From: Terrirhizobium terrae
GTDB lineage: Bacteria > Pseudomonadota > Alphaproteobacteria > Rhizobiales > Rhizobiaceae
Assembly: GCF_030323265.1 (NCBI RefSeq)
Contig: NZ_CP104992.1
Location: 2,827,501 to 2,891,500 of the forward strand
DNA length: 64,000 bases
Reading direction: 5' to 3'
In this document: piece after piece, positions 29,855 through 39,627 of the stretch
Layout of the letters: the number at the start of each line of letters is the position of its first letter
How positions within the stretch are numbered: the stretch's first letter is position 1
Program-made: the position numbers and the translations under genes
The notes under the pieces: model-generated
Seen by the model: the letters and a program-made list of their open reading frames with translations, nothing else
Databases searched by the model: none
Told to the model about the DNA's origin: nothing

Positions 29855-31404
29855 TCACTTCTTGAGGTCTATAACTGCATAGCCGAAGCGATATTGGTCG
29901 CCCGGGCGGCCCCATTGATAGGGGTAGCCGACGATCGCGATAGCCTGCGGCTCGACCGTGATGCCCTGCTGGCGCAGATAGTCGGAAAATTCCTCGTCGA
30001 AGCTCGGCGGCGGGCTGCCATCGGTCTTGCGCCACACGAGCACGATCCGGTCGAAATCGTTCAGCGACTGCGGTGTCATGCCGGTCGGCGGCCGCTGTGT
30101 GAGCACCGGCAGGTCCGGCAGGTTGTAATGCATGTTGCCGCCCAGCTGGCCATCGGAAGCGACGATGACGGTATTGGCGCCTTCCGCCTTTTCGGCCACT
30201 GCCCGAGCCAACGAGGAAAGGGGATGTTGACGTATCCGTACTTGCCGCCAATCCGGTCCATCGCCGCCCGACCGAACAGCACGGAAGGGATCAGGACCAT
30301 GATGATTCCTGCCACGATCCAGAGACGCTTCAGCCCCGGCATGGCAGGCACCTTGGCGGCATCGATCTTGAGCGCGAGATAGAGCGGAGCGACCAGCAGG
30401 ATCGGTGTGAGCCAGCGGTCGCGCACGTTTTCCAGCCCGGCGAACACGATCATCAGCGCGATCAGCGCCAGTGACAGGGCCAGAATGCGGCCGACAAGAC
30501 GCGTCCAGGGGCTGCCGGCTTTAACGATCACCATCAGATGCTCGCGATAGACGGCCGCAAAGACGAGGAGCGTCAGGGCCAGAAAGCCCAGCGTGGAAAG
30601 GATAAGCGAGCCGAAACCATGCGCGAGGCCTGCAAGGAAGCCGGTATCCTCGTCGACGAGCTTCTTCATCGTATGACCGCCGGCAGCCTGGAAATTGTCG
30701 AGAAGCCAGAGGGCATGCGGCGCGATGATGGCGAGTGCCAGTACAGCGGCCGGCTGCAGGCGCCAGTTCAGCGCGACCCTGCGCATGTCGCGGTCCATCA
30801 GCACGGCGAGACCGGCAGCGATCGGCACGATGGTGAAATTATACTTGGTGATGCCGCCGATGCCGGTCGCAATGCCGAACAGCAGGAAAGCGACGAAGGA
30901 CGGCGCCGAAAGCAGCCTGAGCAGCGAATAGAGGAAAAGAGAGGAGCCGAATATCGCCGCGACCGTGTGCGACAGGTCGCGCTGTGCCTCGAAGGAAACC
31001 TGCGGAATGGTCAGAAGGCCAAGTGCGGCGATCACCGCCAGCCGCTTGTCGTCCATCACCTGCCGCGCGGCAAGATAGTAGAGGGCGTAGGCGGCAAACA
31101 GCATCACGTTCTTGAGGCCCGCCAGCGTCAGGAGCGACATGCCGAAGATATTGATCGCCCCGTGCTGCAGCCAGTTGTAGAAGGGCGGCTGCGAGCCGTA
31201 ACCGGCCAGCATCCACTGCGACATGAAAGTCTGTTCCGCCTCGTCGAGCTCGAGCCCGTGTGGCAGGATCAGACGTACCGCGATATTGACGGCAAAATAG
31301 ATTGCCAGAACGACAAGGAGCGTGCGTCCTTCGCCCAGCCGGTCGGCGGCCCAGCGCGCTTGCAACGGGGTATGGGGTGCAACGGACTTGGCTGACTTGG
31401 GCAA
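29855..31404 (-). CDS. GT83-type lipid-linked glycosyltransferase, RgtA/B-like (frameshifted)
   Basis: About 516 residues. It is a polytopic GT-C enzyme (PMT_2/ArnT-like) with the first-loop acidic motif LELDEAEQTFMSQW and roughly eleven helices, then a C-terminal periplasmic domain. The frame breaks at the G4 run 30220-30223; one more base joins YVNIPL to SSLARAVAEKAEGANTVIV. It is 15 bp downstream of a paralogue and a GT2 gene. Such trios in Rhizobium (rgt genes) add galacturonic acid to LPS core or lipid A from a polyprenyl-phosphate donor, so a galacturonosyl or similar transfer in the periplasm is likely. Confidence 0.8.
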
Positions 31405-31419
31405 GGGGTTCTCCGGCGA

Positions 31420-32931
31420 TCAGTCTTGGGCTGGCGGGCGGGACACCCATGCGTAGCTGAAGGCTTCCGTCTTCTGGCCGCGCGAATAGGCATAGGGGAC
31501 ATCCATCACCTTCGGCGAAATGTCGCGGGTATCGACACCTTGATCCTGCAGATAGGCTGCGAGCGCGGCAGGTAGCGTCACGGCATCAGACGTGGGCCAT
31601 ATGACCAGACCTGTCTTCCCGGTGATGCTGTTTGCCTGGACGAAGCTCGACAGGCGAACCTCGGCCTCGGGCGCTGCGATCCGTGCCGCGCCGCCAAGCG
31701 CCGCACTCCCTGCAACGATGAAGTCGGGCCCTTCTGGCTGACGGGGCTCGGCGAGGACCTGCCTGATGAAGGTGACCGAAGGCAGGCTGTCCTTGGAATA
31801 GCGGTTGATGACGGGCGCGAGCACGTTGCCGGCCGTAAGATAAAGCAGGAAGCCGAAGGCGAGAGCGAGTGACAGCGGCGCCATTCGCGCTACACCGTCG
31901 ACGCGTCTTGCAAAGCCGCCGGCAGCCTCGATCTTCAGGCAAAGGTAAAGAGGCAGAAGCAACAGGAACGGCGACAGCCACTTCTGGCTGATTGTCGTCG
32001 CTCCCATGCCGACCGCGATCAAGCCGATGGCAGCAAGGCAGATGACGAACATGCGGCCGGTCACCCGTGTCCAGACGGTCTCGATATTCCATCCGTCGAT
32101 GAGGCTGCGCCCGAATGCGATGAACAGGAATGCGATCAGCACCAGCGATCCGGTGACGGCCGCAGACCCGAGTTCCAGGACGCCACTCAGGCGATCCAGT
32201 ACGACATTGCCGGTTGCCTCGTCGCGCAGGGCGCTGACCGTTCCAGCCGTTGCCGTCTGGAAATTGCCGAGGACCCAGAGTGCGTGCGGCAGGCAGATCA
32301 GTCCGGCAATCACGATCGTTACAAACAGCCGACGGTCGAACAGCCGACGGCGCAGCTCCGCCTCCGGCAGGATGGCGAGCAGGGCCGCTACGGGCAGAAC
32401 GACGAAATTATACTTGGAGATCGCCCCGATGCCGATCGCCACACCGGTCAGCGCATAGCGCCAGAGGGTTGGCCGCGTCAGGGCGCCGAAGAAAGCGTAC
32501 AGGAAGAAGGAGACGGCAAACAGGGTGGCGACCGCATGGCTGAGGTCGCGTTGAGCCAGTATCGTCACGGTCGGCAGCGCGAGCACGCCTAGCATGGCGG
32601 CGGCGGAAAGCTCCTTCCGCTCGCTGAGTTGCCGGGCAGCAAGCCCATAGAACAGGCAGGCGAGAAAAAGCAGACCGTTCTTTACCAGCGAGAGCGCGAA
32701 GATCGATGGGCCGATCAGGTGGATGACGCCATATTGCAGCCAGTTGTAGAACGGCGGCTGGCGACCATATCCCCAGAGCAGAAACTGCGACTGGAAGAGC
32801 TGTTCTGCCTCGTCGCTCTGCAGGCCATCGGTGCGCAGCACGCGCACGAGGATCGCGACCAGATAATAGGCCGCGATCAGCCAGAGCACGCGCTCCGGTC
32901 GGGCTATGAGCGCGTCACGAATGCGACGCAT
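31420..32931 (-). CDS. GT83-type lipid-linked glycosyltransferase, RgtA/B-like
   Basis: 503 residues, paralogue of the next gene. It has the ArnT-like acidic motif LQSDEAEQLFQSQF in the first periplasmic loop, GYGRQPPFYNWLQYG after it, and AQRDLSHAVATLFAVS in a following loop, with about eleven membrane helices. The gene starts at 32931, 17 bases inside the GT2 gene, which indicates translational coupling. The role is sugar transfer from undecaprenyl- or dodecaprenyl-phosphate to a lipid acceptor; the exact sugar is inferred by analogy with RgtA/B/C/D. Confidence 0.82.
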   Translation of the reverse strand: MRRIRDALIARPERVLWLIAAYYLVAILVRVLRTDGLQSDEAEQLFQSQFLLWGYGRQPPFYNWLQYGVIHLIGPSIFALSLVKNGLLFLACLFYGLAARQLSERKELSAAAMLGVLALPTVTILAQRDLSHAVATLFAVSFFLYAFFGALTRPTLWRYALTGVAIGIGAISKYNFVVLPVAALLAILPEAELRRRLFDRRLFVTIVIAGLICLPHALWVLGNFQTATAGTVSALRDEATGNVVLDRLSGVLELGSAAVTGSLVLIAFLFIAFGRSLIDGWNIETVWTRVTGRMFVICLAAIGLIAVGMGATTISQKWLSPFLLLLPLYLCLKIEAAGGFARRVDGVARMAPLSLALAFGFLLYLTAGNVLAPVINRYSKDSLPSVTFIRQVLAEPRQPEGPDFIVAGSAALGGAARIAAPEAEVRLSSFVQANSITGKTGLVIWPTSDAVTLPAALAAYLQDQGVDTRDISPKVMDVPYAYSRGQKTEAFSYAWVSRPPAQD

Positions 32932-33934
32932 CGCCCTCGAAGACCTCTCGAACGATGTAGCTGAGGGCGGTGTCTTCCCGGTAATAGGTGCGGGCGATCA
33001 TTTCGGCCAGGATGCCGGTGGTGATCATCTGAACGGCGGACAAAAACAGCATGACGCCGATCATGAACAGCGGACGGGTGCCGATGTCGTTGCCCATGAT
33101 GAACTTGTCGATAAACAGATAGAACAGGATCAATGCCGACAGCGCGCCGAGGCCAAGGCCCAGTGAGCCGAAGAAATGACCCGGCCGCGCCTTGAAGCGC
33201 ATGAAGAACATCACCGACAGAAGATCGAGAATGACCCGGAATGTGCGGGAAATGCCGTATTTGGACACGCCGTGCTGGCGCGCGTGGTGGGTCACCGGCA
33301 TTTCGCCGATCCGCGAGCTCGGCACGACGCCCGCTACCCAGGCCGGGATGAAGCGGTGCATCTCGCCCATCAGCTTCACCTGCTTGATGACCGCCGAACG
33401 ATAGATCTTCAGCGAGCAGCCATAGTCGTGCAGGCGCACGCCGGTGATGCGGCCGATCAGCCGGTTGGCGATGAACGAGGGAACCTTGCGCAGCAACAGG
33501 CCATCCTGGCGGTTCTTGCGCCAGCCGACCAGCAGGTCGAGTTCGCGGCGCTCGAGCTCCGCCACCATGGTGGGAATGTCCTTGGGATCGTTCTGCAGGT
33601 CGCCGTCGAGCGTCGCGATCAGCCGGCCCTGGGCCTGGTTGATGCCGGCCTGCATGGCGGCCGTCTGGCCGAAATTGCGCTGAAGTGCGACGATCTTGAG
33701 GTCGAGGCCCGGCCGGCCTATGGCCGTCTTGGCATTGACGACGGTCGCATCCGTGCTGCCGTCGTCAACGAGGATCAGTTCCCAGCTTTGCGGATAGGCG
33801 GCCATCGAGGCGACGATCCGCTCGATCAGCGGGCCGACGCTTTCCTCTTCGTTGAAGAGCGGCACGACCAGCGACAGTTCGACCGGGTTGGGCGTCTCGA
33901 CGAGGCGGGTGACCGACTCTGCTGTTGTACGCAC
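32915..33934 (-). CDS. GT2 polyprenyl-phosphate sugar synthase, RgtE/ArnC-like
   Basis: 339 residues. The GT-A catalytic domain has LSLVVPLFNEEESVGPLIE, ILVDDGSTDAT, ATLDGDLQNDP (the DxD-like metal site is DGDLQ) and a C-terminal pair of hydrophobic helices (GALSALILFYLFIDKF and a second around VMLFLSAVQ). It should charge a polyprenyl phosphate at the cytoplasmic face with a nucleotide sugar, supplying the two GT83 enzymes downstream. It overlaps the next gene by 17 bp. Divergent from the UPF0104 gene, about 100 bp away. Confidence 0.87.
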   Translation of the reverse strand: MRTTAESVTRLVETPNPVELSLVVPLFNEEESVGPLIERIVASMAAYPQSWELILVDDGSTDATVVNAKTAIGRPGLDLKIVALQRNFGQTAAMQAGINQAQGRLIATLDGDLQNDPKDIPTMVAELERRELDLLVGWRKNRQDGLLLRKVPSFIANRLIGRITGVRLHDYGCSLKIYRSAVIKQVKLMGEMHRFIPAWVAGVVPSSRIGEMPVTHHARQHGVSKYGISRTFRVILDLLSVMFFMRFKARPGHFFGSLGLGLGALSALILFYLFIDKFIMGNDIGTRPLFMIGVMLFLSAVQMITTGILAEMIARTYYREDTALSYIVREVFEGDASHS

Positions 33935-34032
33935 CTTGTGTTTCTCCTAGAAGCGGGGTCGCAGAGCGGCATCGAAAAGGATGCCCGTTTCATGTTGATC
34001 GACCCGAAATATCGTATTGGGGCTCCTAGTAT

Positions 34033-35000
34033 ATGAAGAATTATCCCGTTGCCAGCCGCAGAGCATGGATAATTCGTAATGCTATGACGCTCCTGACGCT
34101 CGCGATCGTTATCCTCTACGCCGCCTTCATCCAGTGGGTATGGGGCTGGGGAAGTGTGCTGGCACTGTGGGAGGCGGCCGGTCTCGGCTCCGCGCTTGCG
34201 GCCCTTCTTGCGCTTCTTGCCACCTATGTTTTGCGCACCTGGCGTATCTATGATTACTTCCCGAAGGAGACCGGCGGACGTTTCGGCACGCTGCTGCGCC
34301 TGACCCAGGTCCACAATCTTTTGAACATCATGCTGCCTTTCCGGTCAGGCGAAGCGAGCTTCCCGTTGCTGATGAAACGCGAATTCGACCTGCCGCTCGC
34401 CCGCGGCACGGCAGCGCTTTTCGTCATGCGGCTCTTTGACCTGCACGCGCTGCTCGCTGCAGCGGGCATCGGTCTCGTGCTGCAGACCGGTGACCAGGGT
34501 GGGGCACTTTGGGCCAGGGGCTGTGGCTGCTCTTCCTTATCCTGCCTGCAGTCGGATTTGCGCTGCGCGGCTGGGCGTTGAAGCTCGGGGCCAGGATGCT
34601 CCCGGCAAAGGCGGACAAGCTGCTGGCCGAAATCGAGGCGGGTTTGCCCAACGATGCCAAGGCCTTTGCCCGCGCCTGGGGTGCCACGCTGATCAACTGG
34701 TTCACAAAGATCGCCGTACTCGCCTGGGTGCTCGCCCTGTTGGGCGGACTTTCGATCGGTCCGGGCTTCGGCGGTGCGCTCGGCGGCGAGTTATCTTCCG
34801 TCCTGCCGGTCCATGCACCGGCGGGCGTCGGCACCTATCCCGCCGGCATCAGCGCCGGCGCCATCGCTTTCGGCGCCCCCGCAACCGGCCTGCCACTGGA
34901 AGAACTCGGCCAGGCGGCGGTCAACACGCACCTGTTGGTGATCGTGTCATCGCTGATCGGCACCGCGTTGTCGCTGTTTACGGCGAGAGGGAAGGGGTAG
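34033..35000 (+). CDS. UPF0104/lysylphosphatidylglycerol-synthase-TM-like membrane protein (frameshifted)
   Basis: About 322 residues after correction, with seven or eight hydrophobic helices. The family (YbhN/UPF0104) shows motifs such as LLNIMLPFRSGEASFPLL and PAGVGTYPAGISAG here. The frame breaks in the G4 run at 34501-34504; one more base joins TGDQGGTLGQGLWLLFLIL. Being divergent from the lipid-sugar operon, it may move or flip a lipid precursor or product across the membrane; that is a contextual inference. Confidence 0.8.
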
Positions 35001-35003
35001 GGG

Positions 35004-35396
35004 CTATGCGAGCTTCAGGCCTAGATGCTCGGCCATCGGCAGATAGTCCTTGTCCCTTTGAAGAAGACTGTACCCGTGCTCGATGCAATAGGTGCCGATA
35101 ATAAGGTCAGGCGTCTTGTAGACGGTCTTGCCGCGCTCCCTCAGTATCCGATAGTGCCGCGCAGCTTTGATGGCGAGATCGGTGGAGAGCATCGGTACCA
35201 AGAAAAATTTCTCGATCTCCCGACGGACATTTTCCGCGTGCCGCTCGTTTCGCGCACCGCGTAGCACTTCCAGAAGTACGATGTCGCCGATCAAGATGGG
35301 GGTGCGCGCCTTCAGGTTTTCCTGAAGTGCAACCGTCTCAGGCGTCTCCATGTCTCGGAATCTGTCAATTAAGATCGAGCTGTCGACGACGATCAT
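35004..35396 (-). CDS. VapC-family PIN-domain ribonuclease toxin
   Basis: 130 residues with the acidic PIN set: Asp5 in VVDSSILID, Glu near 43 (LLEVLRG), Asp near 98 (TPDLIIGTYC) and a further Asp in LLQRDKDYLP. Its ATG overlaps the stop of the antitoxin gene by four bases (ATGA), the usual arrangement for type II vapBC. It should cleave RNA (often initiator tRNA or rRNA) when freed from VapB. Intact. Confidence 0.88.
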   Translation of the reverse strand: MIVVDSSILIDRFRDMETPETVALQENLKARTPILIGDIVLLEVLRGARNERHAENVRREIEKFFLVPMLSTDLAIKAARHYRILRERGKTVYKTPDLIIGTYCIEHGYSLLQRDKDYLPMAEHLGLKLA

Positions 35397-35632
35397 TCCG
35401 CCGCGTCTTGGTGATCGGGAAGAAGCGGCTCGTCCGGATCGATATCACGACGCATTTCGTCCAGATCGCCTTCCCAGCCTATGCCCCTCAGATTTTCCCA
35501 TGCCTGTAGGCGGCCATAGTGAGCAGCCAACTCCTTCAAGGCTTCATTGACGACAGCCTTTTTAGTCGAAAGCCCAGACAATGCCATCGCCTCGTTGAGT
35601 ACTGACTCATCGATATCAATCGTGATGCGCAT
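35393..35632 (-). CDS. VapB-family antitoxin
   Basis: 79 residues from the ATG at 35632. The N-terminus MRITIDIDESVLNEAMALSG followed by LSTKKAVVNEALKELAAH is the VapB/MetJ-like ribbon-helix-helix domain (VapB_antitoxin type), which binds the operator. The acidic tail (DLDEMRRDIDPDEP) would mask the toxin. It overlaps vapC by four bases and is expected to autorepress the operon. Confidence 0.85.
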   Translation of the reverse strand: MRITIDIDESVLNEAMALSGLSTKKAVVNEALKELAAHYGRLQAWENLRGIGWEGDLDEMRRDIDPDEPLLPDHQDAAE

Positions 35633-35690
35633 CGGAAAACCTCGGTGATTAGCGCGAAACTCATACACTAACTCGGGTTTTCTCACAACG

Positions 35691-37193
35691 TCACTGGAAC
35701 GCCGTCTCGTAAAAGCTTCTGAGCTTGCGCGAATGCAGCGTCTCCGTCGGCATGGCGGCGAGCTTCTGCACGGCGCGTATGCCGATCTGCAGGTGCTGGC
35801 TGACCTGGCTACGGTAGAAGGCGGTCGCCATGCCTGGCAGCTTGAGTTCGCCATGCAGCGGCCGGTCGGAGACGCAGAGCAGCGTGCCGTAGGGCACGCG
35901 GAAGCGGAAGCCATTGGCCGCAATCGTCGCCGATTCCATGTCGAGCGCAATGGCGCGGGACTGGGAGAGGCGCTTCACCGGGCCTGCCTGGTCGCGCAGT
36001 TCCCAGTTGCGATTGTCGATGGTCGCGACGGTACCTGTGCGCATGATCCGCTTCAGCTCGAAGCCTTCGTAACCGGTGACTTCCTCCACGGCGCTTTCCA
36101 GTGCCTGTTGCACCTCGGCGAGTGCCGGGATCGGCACCCATACCGGTAGGTCGTCGTCGAGAACATGGTCCTCCCGGACATAGGCATGAGCGAGCACATA
36201 GTCGCCGAGCCGCTGGCTGTTGCGCAGGCCGGCGCAGTGGCCGACCATCAGCCAGGCATGCGGACGCAGCACGGCGATGTGGTCGGTGATCGTCTTGGCG
36301 TTTGAGGGGCCGACGCCGATATTGACCAGCGTGATGCCCGAATGATCATCCTTTTTCAGGTGATAGGCCGGCATCTGCGGCATGCGCGTGATCGGCGCGG
36401 TCTCGGGCTTGTCGCTGCCAGCAAGCGTTATGACGTTGCCGGGTTCGACAAAGGCCGTGTAGCCTTCGCCGCCATCCGCCATCATCTTGCGTGCCCAGGC
36501 GGCAAACTCGTCGATATAGAACTGGTAGTTGGTGAAGAGCACGAAATTCTGGAAATGCTCGGCACCCGTCGCCGTGTAGTGGCTGAGGCGGGCCAGTGAA
36601 TAGTCGATGCGCTGCGCGGTGAAGGGCGCGAGCGGTGCCGGCTCGCCGGCCGGCGCCTCGTATTCGCCATTGGCGATCAGGTCGTCGGTATTGTTGAGAT
36701 CCGGCGTGTCGAACAGATCGCGCATCGGGATGTCGGCCATCGCATTGCTGACCGAAGCCTCGACATGGGCACCTTCACCGAAGGCGAAATGCAAAGGGAT
36801 CGGCGTCGCCGATTCCGACACGATCAGCGGAACGCTGTGATTGCGCATCAACAAATCGAGCTGCTCGATCAGGTAATGGCGAAAGAGTTTCGGACGCGTA
36901 ATCGTCGTCGTGTAGACGCCTGGCGCGGTCACATGGCCGTAAGAGAGGCGTGAATCCGCGTGACCGAAAGAGGTCGTTTCGATCGAGACCTGCGGATAGC
37001 AGGCCCGGTAGCGACCGGTCACGGCCGCACCTTTGGCAAGGGCGCCGAAGGCTTCGATGAGGAAGCCGGTATTGCGCTCGTAAAGCGCCGTCAGTGCATC
37101 CACGGCATCGACCGCATTGTCGAAAACCTGCGGCTCGACGGCCTTAGGGCTGATGAAGGAAAGGGGGAAAGGGAAGAGATTCTGCGTGTTCAT
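35691..37193 (-). CDS. amn: AMP nucleosidase
   Basis: 500 residues, matching bacterial Amn (about 484-500). The enzyme hydrolyses AMP to adenine and ribose 5-phosphate and adjusts adenylate levels. The N-terminal AMN domain is followed by a nucleoside-phosphorylase-like domain: VNIGVGPSNAKTITDHIAV, LMVGHCAGLR and the purine/ribose site SRAIALDMESATIAANGFR. Intact, with the start at ATG 37193. It lies next to vapBC but has no shared transcript logic. Confidence 0.93.
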   Translation of the reverse strand: MNTQNLFPFPLSFISPKAVEPQVFDNAVDAVDALTALYERNTGFLIEAFGALAKGAAVTGRYRACYPQVSIETTSFGHADSRLSYGHVTAPGVYTTTITRPKLFRHYLIEQLDLLMRNHSVPLIVSESATPIPLHFAFGEGAHVEASVSNAMADIPMRDLFDTPDLNNTDDLIANGEYEAPAGEPAPLAPFTAQRIDYSLARLSHYTATGAEHFQNFVLFTNYQFYIDEFAAWARKMMADGGEGYTAFVEPGNVITLAGSDKPETAPITRMPQMPAYHLKKDDHSGITLVNIGVGPSNAKTITDHIAVLRPHAWLMVGHCAGLRNSQRLGDYVLAHAYVREDHVLDDDLPVWVPIPALAEVQQALESAVEEVTGYEGFELKRIMRTGTVATIDNRNWELRDQAGPVKRLSQSRAIALDMESATIAANGFRFRVPYGTLLCVSDRPLHGELKLPGMATAFYRSQVSQHLQIGIRAVQKLAAMPTETLHSRKLRSFYETAFQ

Positions 37194-37521
37194 GCGCCAT
37201 TATAGGTGGAACTTCATGACAATCAATCGACGATAACATGCATCACGGTGGCGTCCTTGCCAGTAGTACCCAATTCCACGGAAGTGGCTCGCGATCGCGT
37301 TTCTCTGGCTAACCCGTAACCGGATTTCGTGGGAGATTTGCCGAAGTGCTGGCATCGGCGGGCCCGGTAACGATCGCTATCACGAGGCATTGATGAAATG
37401 GCTGTTGATTGTGTTGGAACGCTAAAATGTTGTTTTTAATGTTTTTTCTGGAACGATCTTTGGCTGTGCGGGGTTGCCCTATCGCTCCCTGTGAGCAGAA
37501 GTTGTCAGGAAAGGACCAAAG
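37194..37521. other. Intergenic region between amn and the secreted-protein gene
   Basis: Divergent promoter region, AT-rich between about 37380 and 37460. No RNA gene or repeat recognised. Confidence 0.4.
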
Positions 37522-37851
37522 ATGAAAAATAGACTCGTTCTTGCTCTCGCAACCTTTATCTCGGGCTCGTCCTTGGCAGGTGCCGCCTATGCGCAATCCG
37601 CATTCGAGATGGCACCGGTAGCCAAGGATGTTTCAGTCGTTTTCCTCCCGCCGGCATCAGATGACGCGTCGGACAATGCGGTTCCCTATCAGGTTCGCAA
37701 TCCTTCTCCCCAGATGATCTCCGAGGCTCAGGACGAAATCCAGTCGGACGCAGCCCTTTACGCCAGCCTCGAGGCGCAGGATGTGCAGACGGATAATGTC
37801 GTCGCCATCAGCACAGCCGGAAACGGCGACAGGGTCGTTTACGTCAGGTAA
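37522..37851 (+). CDS. Small secreted protein
   Basis: 109 residues with a clear signal peptide (LVLALATFISGSSLAGAAYA, cut after AYA). The mature part is about 85 residues, acidic and without Cys. GTTGTCAGGAAAGGACC precedes the ATG. No known domain. It is expected in the periplasm. A terminator follows within about 35 bp, so it is a single-gene unit. Confidence 0.65.
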   Translation: MKNRLVLALATFISGSSLAGAAYAQSAFEMAPVAKDVSVVFLPPASDDASDNAVPYQVRNPSPQMISEAQDEIQSDAALYASLEAQDVQTDNVVAISTAGNGDRVVYVR

Positions 37852-37883
37852 ATCCTGGACGGCGCCGCGCCCACATCACAAAG

Positions 37884-37905
37884 CCCGGCCTAGCGGCCGG
37901 GTTTT
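37884..37905 (+). terminator. Rho-independent terminator after secreted-protein gene
   Basis: CCCGGCC-TAGC-GGCCGGG followed by TTTT. Confidence 0.8.
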
Positions 37906-37922
37906 CCCACGTCGAGCCAGCC

Positions 37923-38081
37923 TTAAAACACTGTGACACACTGGCTGGAGAGGCTGAGGCCAAGGCTCCCGGCGGGGCAGGCCATATTGCGCGGGTTATG
38001 TATTGCCAACGCGGCGAAGGAGATCGCGAAGATCGACATCATCAGCGTGAGAATGGTAAGGCGGCGGGCGATGGTCGGCAT
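37923..38081 (-). CDS. Small membrane or secreted peptide, 52 aa
   Basis: An ATG at 38081, preceded by CGGGGACAAGATC, opens a 52-residue protein: basic start MPTIARRLTI, a hydrophobic stretch LTLMMSIFAISFAALAI, then a polar tail with two Cys (MACPAGS, SSQCVTVF) that could form a disulphide. It may be a membrane-anchored or secreted micropeptide. Family unknown; support is the ribosome site, hydropathy and codon use. Confidence 0.5.
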   Translation of the reverse strand: MPTIARRLTILTLMMSIFAISFAALAIHNPRNMACPAGSLGLSLSSQCVTVF

Positions 38082-38217
38082 GATCTTGTCCCCGTTTCAA
38101 TAGGGGCAGAATAATGGCGTTGAGCTGTATGAAGACTGAGCGCTCAATTCATTGTCTGTTCAGGGAGCGCCGATACTTCGGGTTGAAACGTCGGTGAAAC
38201 CCTTCAGACAAAAGGAA

Positions 38218-38242
38218 ACTGCCGGACACAAGGCCCGGCAGT
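38218..38242 (-). terminator. Rho-independent terminator of the Gly/Ser/Thr-rich gene
   Basis: On the minus strand ACTGCCGG / CCGGCAGT with an eight-base loop is followed by TTCCTTTTG. Confidence 0.7.
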
Positions 38243-38269
38243 CGAGATAGTGGTCAGATGAGGGCCCCG

Positions 38270-38627
38270 TTAACAGGATGTGCCATTCGCCATCCTGTCA
38301 GGCGAAGTCGTGGTTGACGAGCCGCTCATGCTGCCGGTGGTGCCGCAGTTCGTGCCCGGCTTATCGCCCTGCATATCCTGACTGTCCTGATTGCTCATGC
38401 CGGAATTGCCATTGATGCTGTTGGTCGTGCTGCCGTCGAGATGCGTCGGGCTGCCGCTCGTGCCGTCCGCATTGCCCATCGATGACGCACCGGTGCCTTG
38501 GGTCGTGCCGGTTCCTGTCGCAGTTCCGGATGATGATCCGCCGCCCGAGCTTCCGGATTGCGCAAGCTGCGCCGCCGGCGGCAAGTCCGATGGATAGGGC
38601 GGTAACGGTGAAGAGCTTGGACATCAT
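38270..38627 (-). CDS. Gly/Ser/Thr-rich secreted protein (frame broken)
   Basis: The start at ATG 38627 has AGGAGG five bases upstream and gives a signal peptide, MMSKLFTVTALSIGLAAGG. The frame then continues in a second register rich in Gly, Ser, Thr and Asn (GSSGGGSSSGTATGTG and so on) to the stop at 38270. The join, near 38561-38572, needs one base removed (or two added), unlike most other breaks here. The mature part is about 95 residues, low complexity, with two Cys near the end. Probably exported; function unknown. Confidence 0.55.
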
Positions 38628-38822
38628 GTCTGCCTCCTGTGCGTTGGCATGGTCTCCGGTGCCGCCTCGTGCAGACATCGGAGCTTGCCTGATCCCAACG
38701 ATAGGGGTGCAGCCTGTTCCACCTCGCCGACAATCTTTTCAGTCACCGCTGAAACACGGCGACCGTCGGGCGCGACGCGTGGGACGGTATATATGGCGGG
38801 CAAACCGCCCGCCATATGCGGC

Positions 38823-39160
38823 CTAGAGCCGTGTCCAGGTCTGCGACTTGCAGAGAACCTTCAACACGCAGCCCTTCATCTTCAGGGCGTTGCCGGTCAC
38901 TTCTCCCGAGCCGCTATAGGTCTTGTCGGTTTCCGGGTCGGTGATCTCGCCCGAATAGCTGTCGCCGCTGCCGGACATGCGGCCGATCTGTTTGCCCGCA
39001 TGCTTGCCGCTCTTCAGCGTCACGCAATAGGCGGAGCCGCATTTGCCGATTTCGGCGGTCGCGCCGCTCTGGGTCTTCCAGCTCCCTCGATCGGCTCGGC
39101 CGCAAGCGCCCCAACCGCGCTTGTCAGCAACAGCGCCACGGCGGCCAGTGTCATTTTCAT
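38823..39160 (-). CDS. DUF2147-family periplasmic protein (frameshifted)
   Basis: About 112 residues from the ATG at 39160, which gives a signal peptide (MKMTLAAVALLLTSAVGALA). The mature part is the DUF2147 fold: EGSWKTQSGATAEIGKCG, then LKMKGCVLKVLCKSQTWTRL, with paired Cys. The break is the C3 run 39084-39086; one more base gives IEGSWKTQ. The family is common in proteobacterial periplasm and has no settled function. Confidence 0.75.
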
Positions 39161-39627
39161 GAGATCTCCTCCTCAGATCCAAAACACGTCGATATGGCCA
39201 CCGTCCTCCCGAGAAGGTGGCTACGCGAACGCTAGCTTACCTGCACGTAAAGGTAAAGGTGGTCGAGCCTTACTTTGGCGACGGAAATGCCCGGCAATTT
39301 AAACGGCAGCAGCAAATGAAGCGAAAAACATGCTGAACAAAGGGTTTAGATCCAAATCCTAATGTTTCGTGAACAAGTTCGCAAAACCCTTAACAGGCAG
39401 GGGACGTGGTGCTTAACGAAAACTCAAATTTACGAAGCATTTGAACTTTGTTTTCCGCAAGTTAAGCATTCTTTTTAGCGGGATTTTCGAACCTTTGCGG
39501 CACATTGGGCTCATCAAACGAGCGGAATAACCGCCGACCCGAAGGACTGAAACAAACCGCGTTAGACGGTGGTCCCAAGGGAGATGAACAGGGCAGAAGA
39601 ACAAGTCTTAAACAGGGATCAAAACCG
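39161..39627. other. Intergenic region with a MerR-like inverted repeat
   Basis: 467 bases between the DUF2147 gene and the Sel1 gene. A sequence at about 39235-39262 (CTTACCTGCACGTAAAGGTAAAG) carries imperfect inverted arms CTTTACCTTTACG and TGCAGGTAAG, as MerR-type operators do; it lies about 80 bp upstream of the DUF2147 start. No gene visible; the rest is AT-rich. Confidence 0.35.
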
